A DNA stretch of 64,000 nt from Acanthopleura granulata (Eukaryota; Mollusca; Polyplacophora; Chitonida; Chitonidae): NCBI GenBank assembly GCA_016165875.1, contig JABBOT010000080.1, positions 48,504,032 to 48,568,031 on the forward strand, read 5' to 3'. The position numbers and the translations under genes were made by a program. Shown here in pieces: positions 27,201-39,200 of this stretch (within the stretch, counting starts at the first letter, position 1; each line of letters opens with the position of its first letter). Under the pieces are notes generated by a model that made no database searches, had not been told where the DNA came from, and saw only the letters and a list, made by a program, of their open reading frames with translations.

Positions 27201-30200
27201 TGAAATACATGATCTGTAACATTAAAGCAATTACTAAGTTTAACCACTATTAAAGTTTACATGCATAATATTCACTTTTTTGTTTGAACAGCTTTTATGT
27301 TTATGTGAAAGATGTCTATGCAACAGTTCCTCAAATAATATCTGCCACTCACTATATTAGTTCACAATAAAGAAAAATATGGCAAATACATCAAAATTGT
27401 CACCAATTCTAAACCCAATTCTAAAATCTACCATTCTAGATCTCTGTATGTCAAGATGTCTTTGCTAAGAATCCTTGTCTACAAGTGGAATGCTAATGAG
27501 CTGTACAGCAAAGCAACATTTTCCAGCAATATGCAAATATCTATGCCTCAATACTAACATCTATATTCCACAAAGTGAAAATCTGACATAAAGGTATTCT
27601 TCTATTCTATGTAGTCTACAACTTCCACTCACATGATGAATGCATATGCATAACCAAAATTTCAGCGTGGACACCAAGTGATTGCATGAGAAAATAAAAA
27701 TTTTGGCAAGGGTGTCAACAATTTGCATTGGAAACTCAAACAGAAATTTCAGCAAGGGTGTCAACAATTTGCATTGGAAGCAAAAATTTCAGCAAGTTAT
27801 CAACAATTTGCATTGGAAACAAAAAAATTCAGCAAAGGATATCAATAATTTGCATTGGAAACAAACTTTCAGCAAAGGCATCAACAAGTTGCATTTGATA
27901 AGAAAATTTCAGCTAGGCCATCAACAATTTGCACTGGAAAGAAAAATTTCAGCAAGGGCATCAACACACACATTAGCAAATGGAACCACTGAGCACAAAA
28001 AACTAGGACACTAAATGCCTGACTAAAGGATTGACTGATTTAATTGGGAAATTAAGACATGAGCATGAGATGAGAAGCATAAGTTTGTTTTCCACAAGGA
28101 CTTAGCCTAACTCCAACATTCAGCATTGGAATCAATTGCCTCTCTTGGGAAAGTCATATTTCAGCAAGGATATCCACTAAATGCATTGGGAAACCAAATT
28201 TTCTGCATGGCCGACATCTACTAATAGCTTAGTAGATTAAGTTGTAAAGGGAATCAACTAATTACAAGGGAAACACCAAATTTGGGTAATGGTATCACGT
28301 GAATGCATCTAACAAACAGTAACCTATTGTTCTACTAAATGATAAAGGAAACACAACACCAACGTTGCAAGAGAAGTCAAATCAAAGAGCTGTGTAGGTC
28401 AATATTTTCAGACCGTAAATTGGATTAGTTGTATAACCAGTACAAAGGTAAAATACGACAGTGAAGTTTCAAAGCTGGATACAGGTACAAAGTGTAAGTA
28501 ATATTCCTGATAACATACTCCGGCCACCATGCAAATGGGTTAGAATATTACAAAGTGTAGATACAGTATCCCTTCTTGGCTTTGGTGTTACAAGGTTACC
28601 CCAAAGGACATTACAAACATTGTCAGAGGATGAATGCATGGTTGCATTTTCCAAGTTTTCAATCCTTTTTTCTCTGATATTCTTTTAATGCAATGATTAC
28701 ACATTAAACTTCTCACAATTTTATTGGAGAATAGGATTGTGCCCTGTGTCAAACATAGGCCAGTGTCTTTGTACATGTAACATACGTGAATTCTTGACAG
28801 TGCTGTTTCACATCCATGCGTTCTATGCATTCTTGAGGAATGAGGCATTGTGGGTTATTATAACATGCTACAACTAAACTAGCCGAGTATGTGTCAGTCA
28901 TAATAGATTTGATGTTACTCCTGTTCTTGTGCAGAAATACTCTCAGATTTCAAGCATGCTCGAGTTTGTTGTTAGGAAAAATTGGAAGAATGCAAACATG
29001 CTGATAATAACAGTTAATGGAGGTGAAAACTTTGAAATCTGGAATTCAAAGCAACTTCGATTTCGGCAATAAGTGGATTGGGTTAGGATGTTTGGGAATA
29101 TCTCTACACCAAGGAACCAAATAGTTCTTCTTGTATGAAGACAAGAAACTTTACATCTTGGAGTTCTGATTTCATACTACCCTGGAAAGTGATCAAAATA
29201 TTATTTTGGGAAAAAGTCACTCTAGATCAGTTACAAAAACATCTGGCATAAGACAATTATTCAATTATCATCTGGCATAAGGGCAATTATTCTGTGCTGT
29301 ATATGTGAAAGGCATACCAACCTAATTAGGGCTCAGTCAAGCAAGAAATTAGGTCATAGCTTTTCCAAAAAAGCACTTGTTTTCTAGATTTCACCTTAGG
29401 GTGTATTATCATAATTAGGCTGGGTGCCACATGAAATTATGACAGAAATTAATGTAAATACATGCATTTACAAGTCAGAGATTTCATAAAACTTACATAA
29501 TTATTGACAGTTATTGAATTTCCCACTTATTCCTTGGGGCAGAATTAATTTTATGGGAAGACATGACACTTTGCAAATTAGCTGCTAAATACAGCAAAAG
29601 ACATCAACTTCTTTCACTGGCCAGTCTTGATCATGCAACCACCAAAGAACTCCAAGATGCAAAAATCTGATTGGTTGTGAAGGTAAGGATTACGAATGCT
29701 ACTTCTGCCCACCCACACAGCTTGGTACATATTACAAATAGGCTCAACTGAATATTATGGCCAAGGCTGTAAGAAAAGATTTCATTGGTTACCCTGAACT
29801 TTCATATTAAGCATAGCAATATACGGCTGTTCTGGTTGGTTGTAATAGCCAGGGTGGCGTGTACCTGCAACAAGAGTGATGACAACACATTCAGTGACTA
29901 TGATTGGATGATTCTGGTCATGTGATGTGTCATGCCCAAATTGTTCCATACATACAGCTAATACTGCACATGATTTTCTCAGCTTGAAGTATCATAGCCA
30001 CACTGTAGTATTTCTTGAATTAGACCAAGTTGACCAAAGCATTTTGGGGGTCTTAAGGCTAAATGTACAAATATCACCCCCACCATACATACCAACATGG
30101 GAAATAAATGCATATGGAAAAACTTGGGCAAGTTGAATATTAGATGAGTTAATAATATCAAACAACATCAAGTTACTTACGAAGACAAAAAGTGCTGTAT

Positions 30201-33200
30201 AAACCCACTGGGGACAAAATTACAACATCAACATTCATAGTTAGAAGGTTTCTTGAAGAGCAAATATTATTGTACCACAATGATCAGTAGTAGATTTTAC
30301 CAAGGTTAATACAGAAATAATGCACAGTGACATCTATCTACGGCATGCATCATGGGTCACATGGAATTATCAACAATGTTCGTTAGTAGAGAACAACCTA
30401 ATTGAAACAAAACATCATCTCTTTGAGGTTTAAAAGCTACTGGGAATGACAAAACTGAAACTGAAGGGTTTCAAAATTCCACATAATACACTAGATAAAC
30501 CTGTAAAAAAAAATATTAATTCAGGGGACATCAAAGATGGGGTAAAATGTGAGAAAATGAATTTTGCAAGAAAGAATTTGAAAGCGATAGGGTACAAAAT
30601 TTTTTTATGAAACTTGGGGGGAAAATACTGGTCCAAATATTTCTCCACTTGAGGTATAATGAAAAAATAAAAGAGAGATACTCAGGTGTTACTAACAACA
30701 ACAACAGCCACCATACCCGTTGTCGTTGTAACAAAGGCAGGAGATATTATCAAGCTATTTTCATCATTTGTTTCTTGGATCTGTTCACTAAATTTCAAAG
30801 CCTTTGGTTTTCCTTTAAAACCCTTTCTATTTCCTTTAGTTCCTCCCTTTTGGCCTCTGTATTCTGAAAGTCAATTATAGTTCACACACTGAGTTCATTG
30901 TGACCTAATAAGTTCAGAATTAAACCATTGTTAGGCCTACTGGCAAAATGTAAATCTAAAATCATAATTTTTATACTATCTTAATATTTTTTTTCTGTGA
31001 ATTTTGTGCCAATGTTATTAGAGATAACATGATCATACATCATAATATTAAATATTGTATTGAAAAAAAGTAGTTTAAAAAGTTTCAATAACAGCAAAAC
31101 ATTTCATGTATTTAAACATATGTTTATAAATACATACTTAAATTTACAGCAAATTATTTTAAAATTACAACTTCCTTAGATTATAAAAATGAATATAACA
31201 TCTATGTTTATCAGTAAAGCATGTTAAACCAATTTTTGGAATATTCTATGTATTGAAACCTACAGCAGGCTATTATGAACAAATATCATTAAGAATTCAG
31301 TCTGAACTGCAATAATACAGATATCAAATAAATGACCTACATGTAACAACAAATATAATCCAGTATTCATGCACAATGCTATGTATTAATACCATAAGTT
31401 TTAATCCTACATTTCCCACAAACAAATACATACACTAAAATAAAAGTATCTGTAAGTGGATTTGAACTTGTGCTTTATTGTGAGACTGCCAGTTTGCATC
31501 TATGGGAAGTGAGGGACCGAGACCCACGACGACAACATGAATATCATTATAACACCTCAGTCAAACAGTTTCAAAGGGTACAGTAATAACACCTTCAAAT
31601 CATAAACATGGATGCACTTCATCTCGATCATTTGATACTTTACAGATTACATGTAGGCATATTTTGCGGCCATCTTTTCATCGTTCTTGACGTTATTTTC
31701 AGCTTAAAATTTTTCTTTGGAACACAGTGTTTGTTGTCAAAGTATCAACAGAGATTTCTTTATAAACATATCATTTACAATGTACACACAATGACAAAAA
31801 ACACAGAAGGAATTAAGTGATTAAATAAGAAACAGGAGTTTTCCATTAGCATTCCAAAGCAATGTACACATAATTGTCACTGACATAACTCATTATATAG
31901 AAATCTGACAGCAGAAATGGAAACAAATTTCAATTCGCATGCCACTAACTCTACGTCTGGAAAAAACATATGTCCTTCAAAAAGTCCAAACAAAGCCTTC
32001 AATGTGTCTACACAGCCATGGCTTCTATGGATATCATGCCTACTTACTGGTGTCTTACTCACACAACCAGGAAAAAAAAAAAGGAAGAAAAACAAACGGA
32101 TTTTCCAAATTGTAGAGAGTACAAAGGCTTTGTGCCAAATTTGCTTGGCTGGAGCTTGTACAGAATAAAAAAAAAAACGAAACCAAACACACAGAAAGCC
32201 TCCGAAACATGGCACAGATTCTTACTGCCTTTATTGCCTTTCCTGCCTTTTTGCCTTTCATTTGTGCCGAGTTCACGCACAGACGCATTTGTTTTGCGCC
32301 CAGTGGTATTATGACTCTTCGATTTTGAGTTGGGTTTGGAGTATTGAGGCCTTAACTTTTCCAACTCTGGCCGGTCTCGCGTCTTATTTCCTCGGATTTC
32401 TGATCAAAGAGCAAAGTTAGGGTACAAACAAAGACGGTCAGAAATTGTAACACAGTTGTTTACAAGTTATGTAAAACAGTAAGCTAATAACAATACACCA
32501 AAGCATTCAATATGTTTCAAATGTACACAGTTAACTGCACATTTAATTCTGAAGTAAGTGGACAAAAATTTTAAAATAGCTTGTTTGACAGAATGCATTA
32601 ATCTGTGTTATCAATTTCTTTGAACACAATATCAAACACTGCGTACTGAAATCGAGCTGTCATTAGTTCTGCTGTGGCTGTTAGTCTGGTTATATACACC
32701 TATAAACCTGGGTGCTATCAAAGTGAAAAACAAAAATATGCGGTAAGTCCTTAAACACTGCTAGCTGTTTACTGGCAACGCATTATACAACATAAGTGCG
32801 TCTACTAATGTAAAGTTGGCTAGTCACATCCTTACAAAGATAACAATAGTTGATTTAATGGGCGTACAGTTGCATTTCCTCATACTATTTAAGTGAACAT
32901 AGCTGTGTTCCCCTAAAAAAAACGTTAATTTGGGTGAGTTCTGAAATTAAAACTCAAATTATCTGTTTGAGAATTACAATTAAATTTCTCTTGAATAAAT
33001 ATGATTGCATGAAGGACAAAAAGTACATTATATTAGCAATTCTGAATGGGTCCAAAGTCATCAGTCCATGGTCAGTTACCAACAGAAATATTATTCTTTG
33101 TTTTTCTCTCTCAGAAAGAAGAGGCATCAGATATTTGGAAATGCCCTGTTATAAAGACTCGTGCTGCAGACAAGTTTGTGAATACCAGCCTCTTGGGCAC

Positions 33201-36200
33201 ATTAGCACAACACTTCAACACAGACGAAGGGAGTGGAGCCTTATTCACTAATATTACACCTCTTCCAACCCTACCCAAGAGATCAGCTGTAATCAAACTG
33301 TAACCATGGAAATCCCAATCAATCAGCTCGTAAAGAGCTCGTTGAAAACATAGAAACGGCATCAAGAGCAGAATTCAATTCATGTTCAATCAGACCTCAA
33401 CAAATATCGCCTCAAAAGAGCTGGACAAAAATCAAATTTATCCATAAATGCAGCCCTTCACAATAGTGTTCCAGATCCATTTCAGGCCAACTAAACCGCC
33501 TTTACAAACCGCCTGCCGTAAATATCACAAAGGTTTGTCAGCTTACTCTCCTCTTATTCAAATTCCAATAGGGAAAAAATTGAAAAAAAAACAGCAGAAT
33601 TGTAGAGCTTATCTTTCTCAGCTCATGGCAAATTAGCCATACAAGTTCGACATTTCTCTCTGAACGCCATCTGAACTCCTCTACCTTGATTGACTTCCCT
33701 GATTTCAAATGTAACGTAACATTTTCTGAGATACTGAGGAAATTATTGTGACATTCACGGAGCTCCAAAACAACTCAGCTAGTACACTGTTCCCAAGCGC
33801 AGTTAAGTGGTAAATTTCTGGTAAATGATACACAAGCCCAATGTTACATCTCTGGGACTGGCTCGTTGAATTCTCCTACTGCTGAACAAAGCTAATGTAT
33901 TTTCTATTGATGACATTACTCGGAATTCCTCGGGCATCCACTATTTATCCACAAATCTGGTCGTTAATTGGACGGGAAATTAAGAGTTATTTAATAATGA
34001 TCAGTGAGTTGATTCTGGCGGTCTGGCAGGCTGAGATGAAATAGGCCTTTAATGTCAATTTACTCTGCGTCTAAGTTTTGATGGGAGCTGCCAATAGTGG
34101 CGTTAATCGCGAACAAACAAACGCTACAAAGGCACGAGCCAGCCATGGGTTAACTTCATTACCATTTGGCTGACAGCGAGCAATTTAGCGCGGTACCCAG
34201 AAATCCTCAACATCGACACGGACACAATATTTCTAGGCAGAATCCCGGTAGTGTGCAAAGCATGCTGGTTTTAACATCATAACGAGAGAGCAAATTACAA
34301 GCTTACTGGCCAGGGTAAAACAACAAGATTCTGGACAAAGTAACATTCGGGTATCCTTGGTAGCCACTATTTTCCACCCAGAGAAACCCCATGGACAAGT
34401 TTTCAATGTTCATGAATTAAATAATAAAAGCTGATAAAATTAATCACCACAATTTTGACAGATCTCTTCTTTTATTGCTGCAAAATGATTACAATACAAT
34501 TTTGGATTTTGTTCCAATTCGTTTGGTTAACTGGGGCACAGAGAATTCTGACAAAGTAAAAATAACAGTTGAGACAGAAATAAAATGTTACACCACAGTA
34601 TGAAATATGGAACAGAAATGTATGAATGTTTAATAGATGAGAGGTGAAAAATTAATTTGCTGACATCAATTGGACATAAAGAAAATAAATCTCTTGCTAA
34701 AAATCTGCCATGAAACTCTTCATTTTAATACTCTGACTGCCATTTACCACAACAAGAAAGAAGATATCCTGACAAGCTTTTGACTTATTTATTTATTTAT
34801 TTGATTGGTGTTTTACGCCTTACTCAAGAATATTTCACTTATACCATGACGGACAGCATCATGGTGGGAAGAAACCAGGCAGAGCCTGTGGGAAACCCGC
34901 AACCATCTGCAGGTTGCTGGCTGACCTTCTCACATACAGCCAGAGAGGAAGCCAAGAAACATGAGCTGGACTTGAACTCACAGTGACCGCATTGGTGGGA
35001 GGCTTCTGGGTCATTATGATGCGCAGCGCGCTAACCAACTGAGCCACAGAGGCCCCTGACAAACTTATGTTTTCTTTCAATAATGTTTAAGAAACCTTGG
35101 ACAGACCACAGGGAAACATGTGTTTCTAGTGATGTCCAGTGGAGGACTAAACTAGTCAACTACCTCAGCTGTTCAGCACTAGTCATTCTCCACATACCTT
35201 GTTTCCATGGGCTTTCCATACAAAACGACTGACATTCCTTAACCAACTGGGACTATTTTCTTTCCACAAGTAATTCCCTAAATTTATGACAATATCCTCA
35301 CAAAATTTCAAGACAACATTTTCTCCTGTGTTGCAATAACATTTCTCAATGAAAACTTTCCCACAATAGATTCTCAGAGTCCAGACTTGGACCAATCAAA
35401 CCATTCCCTGTGGAGAGACCTACTGTGAACTCAGTTCTCCGGTCACATCTGCAATGCTGGAGTCAAATGACTGGCAGATAGTGAAAACATAATCAATTTG
35501 GAGTAAATTATCTCAAAAGGAGTTCTCCCCATCCATTTAGTGGAAAAAGGAAGTCATTCAAAAGACCACCTATGGCTGAATAGCACAAACCATTTGGAAA
35601 ATCATTAACAGCAAAGCTAACAGTGGTCAAATCAAAAACATCTTTGTGCATCACACAAAAATGTTGTTGTTTTTTGCGTCTGCATACCAAGAACAAAACT
35701 GGACAGAGCTGTCTTCAACACACAACATGTAGAACGGGTACTTTTGCAAATTACTTAGTACAGCTGTCTTTACAATACATCAAACTGCAAAGGAATTTTC
35801 CAACTGCTATTGAGTGTAAACTAGTAAACTGCATATGAACCATCATTAAAAACTTCAGGATTTGAAATAACAATTCAGCCAACATCCTATAAAAATGGGG
35901 CATCCAGTGTCTACGAACTCTTTTTTTTTTCCTGAAACTCCCAACTGTTTTGTAACATTCTTCACCAGCATTGAATAGCAATGTACACAGAAAACATATG
36001 AGTGTGTATAAAACAAATAGATTGTTTGTCAAGGCAAATATGACATCTCCACAGTAAGTCTTCCAAAAACATCAGCATTTGTGTTAGCTGGAACACTTCA
36101 CATTACATGGAATCTGTCCACACTTGAAGCAGTTAATTCGGAGCTGGACTTTCTCAAAAAATAAAATTAAAACATCTGTAACATTTCACAGAACAAGAAA

Positions 36201-39200
36201 TCTGACATCTTCGTACTTAAATCTTGTTAAATTTACAACCTACTGAGCATGAGTCATTCAAGTCACCAATCTGTTCCACATAGACCCTTCACTCCCCAGT
36301 CTTCCCGTTTACTAGATGGACTTTTCAGTGCATCCCATCCCTAATTCCCTCACACCAATGACCACAAACTTGTTTACCCCATGCTTGCACCTAATCGCAC
36401 CTCAGACCATGAACCTACTCACTCTGATGTGTACCGCACACTGTTATTAATGACTAAGCCGGGTAGTGGAGGTATATGCCCTAATACTTCTAGTTTTGGG
36501 GACACCTCATCTGCCCTTTTTAGCTAACATACATGTAATGCTAACAATGAAGGAAAGTTTCTTTTTTCTTCCATGGTTAGACCATCTAATGACCAAAATA
36601 TCCATATCTTTACTTGTTCAAAAACTGGGAGAGAAATGTAATATTTTGCTTTCAGCAGGACAAATATTTGTCTGAATAATTAGACGAAGTGGGGTACACA
36701 CATCAGTCAACGAGAAACAACATCTACATTGGAATTCGGTGCACATGTACTGAAATACTTGGTGCACATGCACTGCCCTTCACACCACAAGCTCTTTACT
36801 ATCTGTAAAGCGAAGATCTGGTGTTATCACACTACATGTATCTTATTTCAAGCCAGAAGACAACATTTTTAAAATTTTATTATTAAATCATTACTTTTCA
36901 TCATCGATGAGAGGTTGACAGAACCAAAGATGTTGTCAAATTATTCACTCACTTTATAGAAAACCCTCCAGCAGGCTTACATCTGGAAAGTTGAGGTTAA
37001 ACTGATCAAATCTGTGTTTCCCATGTACCTGAGGACACAAACAGCCACTGACTGATTTATACAATGGCAGTTTTCAGTGCCACTCTCTTCCAACCACCCG
37101 CTGCGTCTCATATTATGAACAAACCCACAAGTGTTGTACGGGTTGATAACTCTCATCACTACTAAGCATTAGTATACTCTTTAGTTTGAATCTGGTAGGA
37201 ATTTGTTGAAATTGGGGGAAATTCCCTTATATTCTGAACAGAGGAAAATTTTCTTCATGGTATCATTTGAGGAAAATTACAAGGACCAAGTGTTTCAGCC
37301 ACAAAAAGAGTCTTTCACCTATTAAGATCATATCTGAGCCATGATGCTGACCAAGGAACCATTGTTTCCAATCATAACAGCACTGCCAGCAAAGACCCTT
37401 GGCTCTTTAATTATCTAGTCAATAAGAATCTGATACTTTGCCCTCCGCCCTGCACACCACCCCCAAATCACCATCATCTGCTGGCTTTCCATCCAAAGCC
37501 AGCTCAATTAACACACAACGCCAGAACAGCTACTCCACTTCACACAGCAAATCAAATGGGCCAATTTCCAGACAGCGCAAATAAACCTAAACAGTCAATG
37601 TGATTTTATTACAGCCTGCAGCATGGCACTTTCAAAGTGACCAGCAAGAAAAAAGTTAATTCCAGATTGAGTCTTTGTGAGGGTGTTAAGATATTTCCTT
37701 CCCAAATAAACCAGAAACACTCTCCCTGGTAATTATAACATAAGAGTAGAAATCTGCACTGGTCAAAGGTGAATGAGAGAAAACCAGGCCTTCAACCCTT
37801 CACCAAATGTATCCTGAAATGGCTCAGACATCAAAGAGTTCTCTGCCATCATCAAAATATCCAAAAGTTTCAATGATGGGAATGAAGACACAAAGCTGGG
37901 TATGAGGCCTCAAGGCATCCTTAAAGACACTAAGATTCATAGCATAGATTCATGTGCTTAAAATTTCTGATGGCCAAAGGACCATAAATGAGTTCTGCAA
38001 AATTTGCAAAATAGGTAACAAATAACCTGAAGTGGCCTACATATAAATGCCTTTCAAAACCATTAGGCAGAATCTGAACTGAATACCCTTCTAATAACAA
38101 GGCTATCCCTTACAGAGTAGCAGCCAAATGTTGTAATCTTGAATTTGTTCCATGCTTCATATTTCAGCTCTTATCCATCTGTGACATGAAAAGACCTATA
38201 AAGGAAACTTTTAGCAGCCATTACATTGTAAACTATATTGATCTAGAAAATATGACTTTGTAACTGTGCCTGTAAAGTGGTCATGAAAAAATGACCTTCA
38301 AATAAGTGAAGAACAGTTTCCAATATAAAAGGTACCTGCACTTTGAGAGTGAGTTTAAAGCCCAGGAAGAAAGGGACACAGTAAGTAGAACCCTATTAAA
38401 CGCATCTACGCTGTAGTTAAGGTGTCCGAATGACAAATCACATGAGACTGAAATTCAAGCTCAGGATATCACTGATTCTTTGACGATGTTTTTTTTTTCT
38501 GGGGTAAAGTTACGGCCTAAACACTTTAGAACAGTCAGATCTTTAAGGTGAACTAAGAACAGTTTTTACAACGTTCTGTTTTAGAGCACTCTTTCTGCAC
38601 AGCAAGTCAATGAAGTTCACCTGAACAGAGAGTGCAAAAAAGCCGGATGAGTATATACAAAAGAAAAATACCCTTAGTACAGGAAATAGCTGAAATAAAG
38701 GAATGTATAATTCTTTCTGCCTTGTCTATCAAATGTCCAATGTAACACCTTTGACACATATCTTTAGTTTGCCGGATTTTTAATTTGGCTTCTTGCAAAG
38801 AAATTTAGATAGACCACCAAATAGCCCCTTTAACATGTGTTGCCTGTCACAGAACAAACACTGCTTCAAGCTGACAGTTGACACTGCAAACATTTTTGTC
38901 CAGATGGTTTTAACTAGCCAATTTAACCAGAAAATAAACAGTACAATTGCATTATCTCGATGCAAAATAGCTGTTATTGTGAAACTTAAAAACTCTGAAT
39001 TTAATAATAATGACAAATGCAAATATAAAAAAATGTTAACCATTGTAGAATTCCATGGGGAGTCAACCACCCCATAAATGGTCATTTTTAATTGCTGGTT
39101 TGTTGAGATGAACAGGTTTTAAATTTTAGGAGAGATGAATTGTGAAATGTAACATTGTTATACATCCACATACATCTAAAATACCACAGTATAATCCTGC

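Noticed and set aside
31877..32364. Overlapping short frames on both strands near 32 kb
   Set aside because: Driven by poly-A/poly-T runs; no recognisable protein and no consistent splice sites.
34970..35058. A tRNA gene on the minus strand
   Set aside because: Box A and B are present, but the spacing and flanking body plus AAAT-repeat tail identify a tRNA-derived SINE head, and a cloverleaf is not evident.
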